From positions 1-36,462 of the forward strand of contig JAMYHX010000443.1 in the NCBI GenBank assembly GCA_025529335.1: a stretch of 36,462 nt of DNA. The letters run 5' to 3'. Source of the stretch: Rhizopus sp. PT2906 (lineage: Eukaryota; Mucoromycota; Mucoromycetes; Mucorales; Rhizopodaceae). Of the stretch, positions 20,399 through 33,640 are shown piece by piece. Every line of letters begins with the position of its first letter. Positions within the stretch are counted from its first letter, which is position 1. The position numbers and the translations under genes were made by a program. Below the pieces are notes generated by a model that made no database searches, was not told the origin of the DNA, and worked only from the letters and a program-made list of their open reading frames with translations.

Positions 20399-21526
20399 AA
20401 GAAAAAGAAAAAAGTACGAAAAAGAAGAAAGAAAAAAGAAAAGGTTTATTTAACCTTAATCAGACAGTAAATTAAGTCATTTTGTCACAGTCTGGGATCT
20501 GATGATGAAATTGTAACCATGGTTTTTTTTTTAATAAGGTTTCGGAGACCCTATACCTTTCCGTACCATTCCTTTTGCCCAAAAAAATCTTTTTAGAAAG
20601 AGATTCCGCTTTTAGTGTGTCTAGCTGAGAATGGCTTGGTTTCCCTTTGGTCACGGCATGAGCTTACAAAAAATGAGTGCGATTTTCACGCTAAGGTGTA
20701 GTCATGAATATACTTTACTATGTATTACACGAAAGAGTTCAGTTCACCGAAGCAAAGGAATTCGTCACCCATAAATGGATTCAGTTTTTTTTTTTATTCT
20801 GATGAGGGTGTCATTCAATACCACTTTTAGCTTTGTTTATAGAAACAATAAAAGGCGACTCATTAAAACCAAATGAGGTCCAACAAGGTCACTCAATATT
20901 TGAGGCAACCGTTTTTAAGTGTTGTTGCTTACATAAACACTTGAAATCATGTGCAGCCTATTCCTGAAAAGTTTAAAATTTCCTGTTGTGGCTTGGTTTT
21001 CCCTTTTATGCTGAATCTCCAATTTTGGTCATGTTCTTAGGTGCACGAGACTACACTTGGAATAGTAAGCTTGTGGGTACCTTGTTCCTATTAAAGCCAA
21101 CGCGTTTCCTTATTTTTATAGTCTCTACGTAGGGGAGCTCTTGTCATAAAAGTCAGAATTGGGTTTTCCATGATAAACGAGTTGAGGGGAATGCGTACTA
21201 TTTGTGCAGACTTTGAGTGTCTTTATGAAGTATATATAAAGTGAGCAAACGCTCTTTGCTAAAGACTTTGTCACAAGTAGATTCAAATCTTTGTCGTATT
21301 GAGCGTTCTTTTTTGTGTAAAGAGCAAAAACAGGACGGAGTGTCGATGCGTGTGATAGACTAATAAACGTCGCTTTTTGAGAAATCGGCTACATCATAGT
21401 TAGCTTCAAGAATACGCGACTTAGAAACTATAAGAGACATACGACGTGTAATAGAAGATTATTTTTATTTTGATCTTTTGATGGGAGCAAGATTCCTTTC
21501 AAAATCATTTAGCACGTTTGGGTCAT
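20399..21526. other. 1.1-kb intergenic region, no gene supported
   Basis: Between the start of the PH-domain gene and the end of the unrecognised gene. A 60-codon minus-strand frame at 20472-20654 has no recognisable motif. A GTGGCTTGGTTTTCCC-containing stretch at about 20975-21015 resembles one at 23280-23325 upstream of UTP10. Confidence 0.5.
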
Positions 21527-22395
21527 TCAAAAGTTGATGTCTGGTGAAAAAAAGTGATACTCGTTCTTTGCTGGAATATTATCAACTATTATTCCTTGCA
21601 GGTTCTTGTTCGTTCTATTAAATGTTACACTATTAGACTTCTACACTTGATCAAAAGCGCATTTACTTACCCAACAAAGTTTAAAAGGTCATCCTTATCC
21701 GTGGTCAGACTAGCAACAAGATACACCTTTTCTGTTGCAGAGATGTACGCAAGTAGATCTAATGAAAGAGTTATTCAGGTATACTTTGTTCGTTATGACA
21801 ACCTACCCTTCATATCATCCACAACGTGTGCAGAGTCTTCCATTCGTTCGTAGAACCCTCTATCTCTTGTGGCAATTGAACCAAATGTTCAGACGCAAGG
21901 TGAAACAAATACCTTTTCAACCAAAGATCGTTCAAATAATCTATCAACCATTCGTTGCATCAATCTTGTTCTGACATTTCTGTCCTTGTTTACTATAAAT
22001 TTCCTGCAATACACTACTATTTTGTGGCCATCTTCCTTCAAATACTTTATGCGCTCCTGATGGCAAGGCAAGACATAAGCAATGCTCTTGGCCACATTGT
22101 CTATAAATAGCTTTAGTAAAAGTACACTATGCACAAACCTATCTCACTATATGCCTCTGTATTCGTGCTTTAATGTGTACAAAATACACTCTGGAACTTT
22201 GATCTCTCTTACAGACCTAACATTGTGATCCGCGCACCAAAGAATGAATGCTATTTCGTCTCTTTTTTCAAATGTCCTATTGTACGGAGTTAAAGAGTTC
22301 ATCATACGTCTCACTGTCACTGTTCTGCGTTTGTACATGTCATCACTGTGTGGATTTTCGGCCAAGAATACCTCGTTTAAGAATCTTTCAACCAT
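21527..22395 (-). CDS. Unrecognised multi-exon gene
   Basis: Coding from ATG 22395 (MVERFLNEVFLAENPHS) to TGA 21527-21529. Two introns are well supported: 21615-21670 (GTAAGT...AATAG) and 21759-21806 (GTAGGT...CATTAG). An intron must remove in-frame TAG TGA at about 22147-22152. The best choice is a GTACAC donor inside PECIL with an acceptor at GATAG or GCATAG, giving 42 or 54 nt. A TGA near 21891 requires one more intron from GTATTT (about 21938) to GATAG, or else marks a broken gene. Recognisable stretches include KRDEIAFILWCADHNVRSV, LFIDNVAKSIAYVLP, YISATEKVYLVASLTTDK and a C-terminus SPDINF. No family is recognised. Coherent splice phases and codon-like composition argue for a real or recently real gene. 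Confidence 0.5.
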
Positions 22396-23359
22396 TTTGC
22401 TAGAGGCTATGTAACGTCTAGTTGGTAAATGTATTTATTTTGAGAGTATCTAATATATACCAAGGTTTGTTTTTGTTAGTTGATTTTGGACTTCGTTATC
22501 GCCAGCTTTGAGAACAGTGTATCTCTGATACTTGTATGGATTCAAAAGGATACGATGAGGTGGTACTATAACGGGCACTTTTGGATTGTTTATATAGCAA
22601 ACATCCATATCTTTAAGCTATTGAATTCTTTTGACACGTTGTTTTACATTTTCTTGGTTATATTCTTTGCAGAAAAGTATGCACAAGGCTCTTTCTTTGG
22701 TGATGTTTAGTGTATCAGCCGTTACTTAAAAGAAAGGTGAATAACGATTGAGTAAAACGTGGATACATATATATCAATGAGAATAAAGGGCAAGAGTCTT
22801 TGTTAGTTGAAATAAAGAAAAGTATATCATTTATGCTTCCTTAAATGGGCGATGCCATTATTTAAAAAGAGTAAATGGCTCTTTATATGAATTAAAAAGT
22901 ATATATGCTCTGCTAAACACATCAATACGCCGTGTAAAAACCAAAGCAAGATGAGATTTTACAAGATACTGTGTGACAAGTATCTGTATGATTATGCTAT
23001 GAACAAGTGAGTATTTATCAACCAGATAAAGACACAAAGTCAACAACAATGCTTCTACAAAGGAAGAGTATAATAAAAGAAAGCAGAGGTATACACACAA
23101 AGTATTCCAAGAATCTCTTCATCCTTTGGTTAAGAGTGACCATAAAGGAGAAGCAACTAATACAGATATGGTTAAGAGATTTCCTAATGTATTTGTAAAA
23201 GATAAAAAAAGGGCCCACTTACATTGTTCATTGTTTGGCACAATTGTAAAAATAAGCTTTTTTGAGATATCCTAGTTACACAGAGAAAACCTCCTGTGGC
23301 TTGGCTTTTCTTCTTATGCTGACTTCTTGCTTTTTGTATTTTTTTTTTTTTCTTTAACC
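22396..23359. other. Intergenic region between the unrecognised gene and UTP10
   Basis: Divergent promoter region: minus-strand gene to the left, plus-strand UTP10 to the right. AT-rich. Small hydrophobic frames at 22480-22710 (+) and 22858-23100 (-) look like products of T-rich sequence. A T-rich tract (about 23335-23355) lies immediately before the UTP10 start, a common leader feature in this window. Confidence 0.5.
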
Positions 23360-26300
23360 ATGTCATCCCTGAAGCAGCAGTTAAAGCAGATCGGTACACT
23401 TGATCTACGCAATGTGACCGAGGCATCAAGAAAGACAAGGCCATCATTCTTGTTTACACCTCGTGAAGCAGCTGATCAGGATCTGGAAACAATATATTCC
23501 ATTGCTTACAATGGTATTATGGAATTAGTCATTCTCGACGACAAGTTTGTTCCCTTTGAGAAGACTCTCTTTTCTGAAAAAATGAAATCAGTTGATAGAA
23601 TTCTTCAAGTAAGTATTAGCTTTATTTGCTATAGATCTTGTAGAATAACGTTGTAATTAGACAAGAGAAGAAAATGACAAGCTTGATGCAAGCATCAATG
23701 CCTTTTTATGTCAACTTTCACCTTATTTCCTCTTGAAACCTTCTGGAAAAGTATTAGAATACCTTATTCGTCGCTTCCGTATCGAGGATTTCAACATTGA
23801 ATCAGTTCTCAAGTGTATTTTGCCTTATCATGAAACAAAATCATTTGTCAAGATGATTTCTATCTTAAATATTCCGTAAGTCTATAGCGGCGGACGCATA
23901 ATGAAAAAGTGTACTGATCCTTTATAGTGCAAAATCACCATGGGAGTTTTTATTACCCATCAAGAAAAGCTTGCTTCCTTTGGAACGCTCTATTTTGGTA
24001 AAGAAGATGATCAAGAATAGATACATCTTTGACTTTATTTGCAACATGGTCACGAAAGCTCTAGTTCCCTTCTCGACTTTGTATTCATTCTACACAGCCA
24101 TCATGACAGAATTCATCAAACAGATTCCAGCTACCAGCGTCGATGCTGTCACTGCTCTCACTCCTCATGTCATTGATGGTCTTCACGCAAAGCATCAGCC
24201 AGAGTTACAGATTGCAAGTTACATGATCCTCTCTCAGCTATCTTCAAAAACCACCTTCAGTACTGAAGGGTCTCGTGCTCTTGCTGAAGCCATGGTGAAG
24301 AATTATAAAAAGAGCTGCTACACCTATTGTTTATTGACCCTTGTGCATATCTGTCAAACACAAGAAGCATTCGTGTCTATCTCACAAAAGGCAGCCAAGC
24401 ATATCATTGGAAGCTCCAGATTTGACAATGCTATCCTACAAATTGCAGATAAATACGCCACCGAGCGATTCTTTGAAATATTTTTACCAGCCATTTGTCA
24501 ATACGCCAAAAACTTGGAAATCCTAGATACTCTTGTCACCAAAGGTTATTTATCTTCCGACAACATCAAGCTTCTGTGTAATATCATCATGGATGGACAT
24601 CTCTCGATTGCCACCAAGGGTTCAGAGCAAGAAAGAAGCGAATATATTGCAAAGTTCCAACCTCTTTTGGCAATGATCTCTCAGAGATATATTGAAGAAC
24701 TTGATTCAGTTTTGGATACTCGATTGTCCAAGGTCAAAGACGATGCTACACTTGCAGCCAATCTTTATGAATTCACCTCTGCTGCTTTCAAAGGTACAAG
24801 ACATGAAGTCATTCCTGAGGCCAACACGACGCTCTACCTTTGCTTGAACAGCCCTTCACCCACGAATCGCATTTTGGCTATTAAAAAACTTATCTCCATC
24901 ATTGACGATTCCTCTAATCCTTTAGCACAAAGCTCTGACATGTTTGAAGATGCATTCTCTAGCTGCCTGGGTAACTTTGGTCCTCTTTTGAAGTTTGTTA
25001 TTGAAGAAGCACCTCATCACCTCTTGAATTATGTCCCTGCCGACAAGATTATTTCTGCTTTAAACGACCTTTTAAAAGAACGCAACGCGACAAACACCAA
25101 AGACACCGTTGCTATCATCAAGTTCTTGTTGACGGATTTTATCAGCAAATACCCCAAACAGGATGGAAAGGTCGCTTGTATTTTGAACAGATTCATTTTT
25201 ACCGCTTCTGCCAAGAATCTTTCTGCTTTATTAAAGCAAGTTGAAGGTGTTCAATTGCAAACTGATCTTATTGTGGCTACAATGATTGAGCATTTCAAAT
25301 CCGCTTCGAAATCTGATGATATGTTTGATGTACCAGTCAAGTTTATTAAGCTTCAAGCAGATGTGATCAAACAAGGTCAAAACTCGGCTTATTTAGAATT
25401 CTGGGTTAGCTTGGTCGAAAGCTCTCTGAAGGCAGATAGAATCATTGCTCTCTTGGTTCTTGGATTAGCTGTTACGATTGTATCTGGTAAAAAACAATAT
25501 GCTACATACAGCCAAGTGTTGGATGCTATTTCAACATCGATTGTGCAAAAGCAAAACCACTTGTTCTATACTACGCAGATGTCAAATGAACTATCTGCTG
25601 AGTCATCAAGCTTACCTTCCAAGGAATTTATCAAGCAATTGAAAAATGTAGATGACACCACAGCTTCAACTCTGATGCAGCTCGCTCAGTTTGTGCTGAA
25701 AAACCTCGTCAGTTCTCTTATTAGATTCGAAGAGAACATTGACTGGACAAATGCCCATAATGAATACGCATGTATTGTTAAGAAGTTGTTCACCCTCTTC
25801 CTTGAAGGACCCACCGTGTCTTCATTCGAATCCATGGTTACTTTGCTTATTGACAAGCAGCTCAAGAATGATGCTCTACGATTCTTTACTGCTATCTGGG
25901 CTGATTCCCGCCATTCGACTGTCGTTCGAGCTCGTACTCTCCAAATAATGGCAGGCTATCTGCAGGTTTACATTGATGCTCCTAAGAAATTAGATTTCCA
26001 GCATTTGGTTCCTGCTTTATTCCCTAACCTTGCTGATACAAATACCTCTGTTCGCACACAAGCCTTGCGTTGTTTGGAGCATATCAGACTTGGCTATAGA
26101 TCACAAGGCCTGCCTTACGGTTCAAAAGTATATGACACTACATTAGAAGGCGAGTCATCTCAAACTGTCAAACGCAACTCAGTCAAAGCCTCCATTCTTC
26201 CTGCAGATGCTATATACAATCAAGGCGCTGACATTGCTTCACTTACTTCTAACGAAGCTGCTCATCTTGTTGATTTCTTATGGTACAGAAACGATGAAAT

Positions 26301-29300
26301 AAGCAAAGACCCTACCTACATTACTCGCGTGTTCAAAGAATACCTTGCCTTTTGTGAAGCCTCTAACAAGACGTACAAGACGAGAAAGACACATACACTT
26401 ACTTTCCTTATTCGACATGTCATTCAGGCTCCTTTGATACAACTTAAAATAGACATGCTCAAGATGTTGGATAGTATCGATAGTCCACTGAAACTCCAAC
26501 TTCTTTATCCCTTGTTGGAAAAAACACTCGATCAACCACGTACAGCAGAAAGCACTGCTCTCGTGTCATATCTTATCCGCACGTACTTACCATGCAATGC
26601 TCCAGAGCTTGGTGCTAGAAATGACAAGACATTATCTCTCTTCTTACGCTTACTAGCAAACAAGGACAAATTGGACGGTGAAGATGAAGAAGGCTGGCAG
26701 GTATCTACTCGCCGCTATGCTTTAGAACAAATCACTCCCGAATTTTTCGCTGCCATGAGCAACGAAGCCCGTGAAGTGATCTTTTCTGCTCTGATCGACA
26801 TTGCCACCAATGGTGTTCAAAATGATATTCGTGCCTCCAAGAATGTGTTGGCAAACATTGAAGTTCCTGCCAAGATGTTTGATGGTATGCTCATGGCTGC
26901 TGCTAGACATCTCTTGGGCGCTCCTGTCGCTGTAGGTGCACAATCTACCTCAAAGCGTGCTAGAACCAAGCCTACAAAGGCCCCCGTCGTCGTGGATCTT
27001 TATGAACTTGTCACCTTGCTTGAACTTATTGAATCCAAGACCATTGCCGAAGATGAAACTCTTGTGAAATCATTATTTGAAGTTTTGACTGCCATGGTCA
27101 ATGCAGACCTCCGTGATTCTCCTGTATCTTTGGAATACATTAACCAGTTACTCATGGCTGCTCTCACTCACATCATTCATCATGCTGAAGAACGAGGCAT
27201 CAAGGTCGAGGAATCAGCCCTTCGAGTGGACGTTGTTGTACAATGCATCCGTATCACCGGCAATCCACAGACACATAATCAAGCACTATTACTGATGGCC
27301 AATATTGCCTCCATGTACCCTGAATGCGTCTTACACAACATTATGCCTCTCTTTACTTTTATGGGCGCCAATGTTTTACGACAAGACGACAACTACAGTT
27401 TCCAAGTCATTCAGCAAACCATGGAAAAGATTCTGCCACCACTTGTAGTCTCTAGCAGAAAGAGCAATAATGACGATGAAGCCGCTCTTGTTTTGGAAGT
27501 TAGACCCATCATCAAGGTGTTTGTTGATGCCTTGTTCCATATTCCTAAACATAGACGTCTTCGATTGTTTACTATCTTGATCCATACCTTGGGTGAAGAC
27601 GAATTCTTGTTTGCCATTATCTCATTGCTCTTGGAGAAGTTTACAGAAAGACTTGCCAAGGGTGCCCGCAATGATGCTGAATCGCTTACTGAATTCAGTC
27701 TAGTTATCTGCCAACAGTTTGTTCCCAAGACTCAGATGAAGGCCATCTTGTCTCTTCTAAACGGGCTACTCGCTCTTCCCAATGAAAAGCCTGAAGATGA
27801 TACTATGACAGAGGATACCCATTTGTTCAACCTGGCCGAACACAACAACAAGCAGCTTCGTCAGTACAAGCTTGCTACTCTTAACTTCATTGCACAGCTA
27901 TTGTCTTCCAAGGGTTATTTGAACAAGATCATGGCTCAAACCAACGCTTCTGAAGACTTTGTTCAATCGATGCAGCCCTTCTATCTGGACTGCATTACAG
28001 CCATTTTGAAGATCGTTACTTACTTTACCGAGTACCGTGACGCATATACTGTATCTGAAGGCGCTAACCCCAGTGTGTCTAAATTCTGGAGAGGTATTCT
28101 CAAGGTGGTCTATGACGTCTTGGATAAAGTCAATGCTCTTCTCTCTCTGGATGTCTTTGTCAATGTGATCAAGGAATTATCTAATCACGCTGACAGTTCT
28201 ATTCGTCGCAAGGCCATGAACATTTTCAATGAAAAGATCAATTCATTTGAAGGACATGCTCCCGAAGGCTATGAAGATACCCTTGTTGGCATGGTGGACA
28301 CCTTTACCGATATTATCCAAAAGGAGTCCACAAGTATGGCAGGTGAAGAAGACCGTGCTGTCAACAAGCAATCCGCTTTACTCTGTATTGCCTCTCTTGC
28401 AAAGATCTTGGGAACTCTGTATCCTGGTCAATTCGCTTCTGCCATTCCTGTCATCATTGGTCCCGACAGTCTTCAATCTTCCAATGCACAATTGCAGATT
28501 TCTAGTCTTGTATGCTTAACTGTCATTTGTCAAGAAGTTGGACCACGAGCCGTTCCTCATCTGCCCAAGTTCATGCCTATTGTTATCAACTTACTGGACA
28601 TTACAGTCAAGGCCGAGAATCCAAACAACCTTCTTCAGCTTAGTGTTGTGGGTGCACTTGAAACCGTTGTTCAAGTGTTGCCGCACTTTATTAGTCCTTA
28701 TATCTCCAAGCTACTCAATGGACTGCTTCATCCTTCCATCTATACCTTTGACGCAGCACACACTCAGAGAGCTGCGATTGAAGCCAAGAGTAAGAGCGTG
28801 TTATCACTATTGGCTACGAACGTACCACCTCGTGTCTTGTTGAATCCTCTATTTGATTACTTTGGAACGGTTGTAAAGAACGGCAAGAATGCTACTTTGA
28901 CATTATGCACCATGGTATCTCAAGCGATCCGTACCATGTCTCGTGACGTGATGACCTCGCATTACAAGCAGTTATTCAAGTTTTTCCTTGTTGCATTTGA
29001 CATTCGACGAACGACCGAGTTCTCTGATGCTGATGCTGATGAAGTGGAAGATTCTATCATCACTGCATTCCTCGATCTTGTCATGAAGCTGAACGAAACA
29101 TTATTCAAGCCATTGTTCCTCAAGGTCGTTGACTGGGCAACGAACGAGCTGTCAGATGAACAAACATCAAAGCGAGTCTTGTTCTTTTACAAGTTAACGG
29201 ATGCTCTTTTGGAGAAACTAAAGTCTATCTTTACTCCTTACTTTGGCTACTTGATTGATGATGTTATCATGCGATTGGAAAGCTACAAGAGCGAAGAACA

Positions 29301-29784
29301 AGAAGTGGATACTCTCTGGAATTATATCATGTCTGCACTCAACAAGTCATTCTTGTATGACAACGATAATTTGTGGAGTGCTGCCAAGTTTGAAAAGATT
29401 ATGGATCCTGTTGTTGACCAACTGCTAATTGTTACCAAGGGTACAAATGCTGACTACTTGAGTCGCATGAAAGCATATGTCGTTCCTTGTATCGGTCAGA
29501 TGGCTGTCACGGTCTCTAATGACTCACTATGGAAACCACTTAATCATAAGGTTCTGTTAAAGACCAGAGAAGACGATCCTGAAATCAGATTAGCTGCCCT
29601 ATTATGTATTCAAGAATTTTACAACCGTCTTGGTGAAGAATGGTTATTATTCTTGGCTGAAAGTATATCCTTCCTTGCTGAACTCATGGAAGATGATGAC
29701 ATCCGTGTTGAAAAATTGGTACAACAGACCAATTCTATTATCGAATCGCATCTGGGTGAAAGCTTAGACAAATTCTTCAACTAA
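23360..29784 (+). CDS. UTP10: UTP10/HEATR1, U3 snoRNP-associated HEAT-repeat protein
   Basis: Large scaffold of the t-UTP subcomplex in the small-subunit processome, needed for rDNA transcription and 18S pre-rRNA processing in the nucleolus. Exons 23360-23608, 23661-23875 and 23928-29784 give 2,106 aa, close to human HEATR1 (2,144) and longer than yeast Utp10 (1,769). Both introns are 52 nt with GTAAGT donors. The start MSSLKQQLKQIGTLD follows a T-rich leader; an upstream in-frame ATG at 23327 would add a poly-Phe stretch and is unlikely. The N-terminus matches the U3snoRNP10 region, HEAT-like helical repeats fill the middle, and a BP28CT-type domain lies near the C-terminus, which ends SHLGESLDKFFN. 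The last exon is 5.86 kb without an intron, while the other genes here have short exons. It converges on the APA gene with 85 bp between stops. Confidence 0.95.
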
Positions 29785-29869
29785 ATAAATATCTTTTTGC
29801 GTTTGCACCCACCCAACGTCTGTGTAGTTTCCAAATTTAGAATATTTTTATTATTATTTCTCAAACATG

Positions 29870-31034
29870 TTAAGCCAGGTGAGCTTCTAAGCCTAATTGT
29901 CTTTCCGCATCAAGTCTCTGCGCATCAGGGTTCCATTTGATGGCGACTTGGACAAGTATATCCATCAGATCATCCTGTGCCTTCATTGCTTCGAGCTGTT
30001 CCTCTGATTTACAAAGCAACATACCGGCAAAGGCCAATGAATTGAGAGAGAATTCATAATCCTTGTTATCATGTGAAATGGCTACTTTTTCCTTTTCACG
30101 AGGAATAAGCATCATGAATTCCTCTGTCATCAAGAAGTTGTAAGAAGCATTCATCGGTTGAGCATTTTCACGTAATTGTTGAAACATGGCATCCAAAAGA
30201 CCAAAGAACATTTGGCTCAAGTAATCCGTCAAGTCCTCTCTTTTGGTTGCAGCACGGATGATGTTTGTATCAAGCTGCATAATCACATGAACAAAAGGTA
30301 ATTTGTCCATAGCATAAATTTGTCCTGCACATAATATGTAAGGATACTTTTTTTCTTTAACAAAACACCCACTTACCCACACGTCGATCATGAATTTGAT
30401 CATATAACTTTTTAATAGGTGGCTGAACACCATTGTTTCCATTCAAAGGAACCAGTTGGATATGCTTATGTGCTTGACTATAAATGATTGTTAGATTATT
30501 CTTTAAAAAAGATAAGCGTACCTTGCACCAGAGTTCTCTCCACAGTTATAAAAGGCAAGTAATGGAGAGCCAAATTCTTGTAATATCTTATACGTTTCAT
30601 ACAGGTCATTGGGAAAGAGTGGTTCTTTTTGACTCTTTTGTTCTATAATGTATTATTTAAGCAATAGTTCAATAGAATTCAAACTATATACCTTTTGTTA
30701 CTAGCAACAAGTGATTAGGAATGATAGCAAATTTATTCAATAGAATCAAGTGCTCATCCAGTTCTTTTACAACTAAATCAGGATTGGGATTCAAGAATGG
30801 GTTTACTTTTTCTTGTGATTTGTCTTCATTGGTAGGCTTTTTAGCAAGAGCAGGTGCACAAGTGATTTCAAACTAGGTCCAATGAATAAGCAACAGTGTT
30901 TACTCTTTTTTATTTCTTTTTACTTTTATTCCACCACTCTCTTTCTCAGTCTGTATCGCGTCAATAGAAAAGAGTGCCTTCTTTTCTTTAGCGGCTGTAA
31001 ACTTTTCGTCAACGAGTTTTGCAAATTGAGTCAT
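29870..31034 (-). CDS. APA1: Ap4A phosphorylase / ATP adenylyltransferase
   Basis: Cleaves diadenosine tetraphosphate with phosphate to ADP and ATP, and can act as ADP/ATP adenylyltransferase. Exons 31034-30924, 30872-30692, 30642-30522, 30477-30377, 30324-29870 give 322 aa (yeast Apa1 321). The HIT-superfamily active site is SQAHKHIQLVP: His141, His143 and Gln145 in the H-x-H-x-Q form typical of this family, whose first His is the nucleotidyl acceptor. LLVTKEQKSQKEPLFPNDL and FYNCGENSGASQAHKH match the family blocks around it. The C-terminal half contains FVHVIMQLD and NFLMTEEFMMLIPR. The start MTQFAKLVDEKF fits family length. Introns are 44-52 nt. APA1 and APA2 cannot be told apart here. 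Confidence 0.93.
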
Positions 31035-31336
31035 GAGACACGCACAAATTCAAGAACTTTTGTGTTGACAATGACGTTTTGAAGGAATCACTCTAAATAC
31101 CCGAAAAAAGGGTATCCGAGGTCCGCTCACCATACGGAAAGTGAAATTGAGGGCGAAACTTTTGATGCCAACATGTTATGAGGGCCCTCTCAGTTGGACT
31201 ATTAAAGGCCCTTTTACCGCATAAAAATGATCTTTATTATTTATTTTTTTAAATTAGTATCTAATGGTCATTTGAGTAAAGATTGAATCTATATTTAAAA
31301 AGTTAGAAACAAAAGATGAGTACTAAATATAAGCAA

Positions 31337-33640
31337 TTACTTTTTCACTAAGCCATCAATCTTATCAGAGGTGTATCCAGCATTGATAATATCTCGAGCT
31401 TCTTGAACCTTTCCAAACACATTAAATAATACAAGACCAACAATCTTCTTGTCACGAACATAAAAGACGAGTCCCTTGCCAAACTAGAATGTATTTAGAA
31501 TTGTAGAACGATTATGGATTCAAACTTTACCTTTTCATCCTGGAATGGGTTCTTTGCCTTAACAGCTTCAGAAACAGATTGACTAGTTGACACTTCTTGT
31601 TGTTCTTCACCAGGAGCAGCACGAGGGCTATCAACTTCAGTACCTGCAGAGGCAACGGGTGTATCTTTGGCTGTAGCCTTTGCCCAGATGCTCACAGTTG
31701 ATAACTGAGAGTCTGTCAATCCAACGGCTTCGTAACCTAATGTGAGGGTGATGTCAATCATTGTATTCTTATCATTAAACTTGAATTACCAATTTCAGGT
31801 CCTAAATCAGACCAAAACATAGATTGATGCTTGTAGGCACGAGAAGCACCTACCATGTTTTCACCAGCATGACGTCCACTCAAGACAGCGCTATGACAAA
31901 CAGTCAATATACACACAAGAGATGCAAATAAGATCTTACTGGTCATGATGTTCAATACGACGACGTCCCAATTGTACATCATGGAAAGAGACCATATCTC
32001 CAGCAGCATAAACATCTCGACGGGCTTCTAATTCGGCATTAACAACAACACCAGATCTCTTTTCATCAATCTCTAATCCTGCGTCTCTCGCCAAATCAAC
32101 ACGAGGTTCAATGCCAATGGCAACAACGACATGATCAACAGTAAGGGATTCACCGCTTTCTAATTCAACAGTGGTTTTTCCAGATTCTTTATCAGTAGAA
32201 ACTGATTTCACAGCAGATCTTTCCTTGACCTCTACGCCCACTATAACAAGATTAAATGGGGGATGTATGAATTGCATTTCACTTACATTTGCGGACACGA
32301 CTAGTTGTCCACTTTGTGAGATAACTAGGAAAGACATTGGCCATATTTCCATCTATTAATGAATGAATAAAAAATAATGTATTGAACGCATTTCATCTCT
32401 TTTACCTTCAGGGAAGATTTGGGTGACTTTGATGTTTTCTTTTTGGGCTAAAATGATCTAAGTATAAATCTAGATACATGCACATATTACATACCACGGT
32501 GAGCAAGGGCAACAGCAAGTTCAGATCCTAAAAAGCCACCACCAACAACAGCAATATGAGCACCATTCTTGGCGAGTTGTTCCAATTTCTTAAAGTCCTC
32601 GATGCTACGGAAGGTAGTGACGTTCTTGTCGTTCTTATCTTGCATTGGTAATCTCTTGGGTTCTCCTCCAGTAGCAAGCAAGACCTTGATAGACATTAGT
32701 TTGAACCGAATTGATGTTTTTGAAAGTGGTTTACCTTGTTGTAGTAAATGACACTGCCATCATCCAATGTGACAGTATGGTCCTCCACGTTGAGCTTTGT
32801 AGCACGCTTGTTAAGTAAGAGTTTGATCTTTGAGCTTTCTAAATCTGAACCTGAAGCATCTTGAATAATTTCATATTCTGATACATCCTGATATATCGCG
32901 CTTTTACGAGGAGTTAAGACAATAGTCTATAATCTATATACATATATATATATTACCTTCGTTCGGTTCCTTGCCACTATTGTAAAATACAAGTTAGTCT
33001 TCATTTATCATGTCGACATAATGTTCAGTCTTACATCTTTAAATCGCAAAGTTTCTCCAACCTTGGGATCTTCAGAGAACCAGAATTCCTTGGACAATGG
33101 AGGTCTAATTTCTTTTTGATTAGCATTATGCTCAATAATTACAAGACATGCGGGTTGAAACTCACCTCATATAAGGAGCATAACCTTCTTCGCCAATGAT
33201 GATGACCTAATTGGGCAAACAGTTGAATATACACATAAAATGCCACTTTCTATAGTTACATTAGCATTAGGATCTTTTTCCTTGATTGCTTGTGCAGCTG
33301 CAAAAGAAGCTGTTCCTGCACCGATAAGAACATAAGGTTTTTGAATCACCTTGACTGGTTCCTCAACAGCAGCAGGCTTTTCTTCTTCTACAGGTACAGG
33401 AGCAAGGTGCTCAGTCAAGTTTTTTCTTTTAGAAGGAGGAGGAGGAGAAGTCAACTTGAACAGAATGGGGCCAAACACGAGAAGAGAACCAATAGCCCAG
33501 GGAACATTACTACTTTCTTTGACAGGACCGCCAGTAGCTGTAGAATACAAACGAGCTCTGTTGGTGTATCTAAGGCTATTCAAGGTGACTCTTCTCTGCA
33601 TAAAGCGTGCAGAGTGACAAGTGCTCTTTAGGAAATTCAT
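31337..33640 (-). CDS. AIF1: Apoptosis-inducing-factor-like mitochondrial NADH oxidoreductase
   Basis: FAD/NADH flavoprotein of the AIFM1 type, mitochondrial, anchored by one membrane segment. Twelve exons: 33640-33260, 33206-33166, 33104-33035, 32976-32957, 32900-32735, 32684-32495, 32447-32406, 32352-32287, 32240-31940, 31890-31790, 31736-31531, 31483-31337; 1,731 nt, 576 aa, every junction in phase. The N-terminus is Arg/Ser-rich (presequence), the membrane helix is about 47-63, and a Pro/Glu linker precedes the FAD fold at about 105-112 (IGAGTASF). The NAD-binding motif VVGGGFLGSE is at about 272; YAAGDM contacts FAD. The C-terminal domain (MFWSDLGPEIGYEAVGLTD) is AIF-specific. Exon 4 is only 20 nt (WQGTER). 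Start 33640 gives the presequence directly; an in-frame ATG at 33763 is an alternative. Confidence 0.93.

Noticed and set aside
22480..23100. Hydrophobic small frames on both strands that look like membrane proteins
   Set aside because: The composition is explained by T-rich intergenic DNA; no start context, splice pattern or partner supports a gene.
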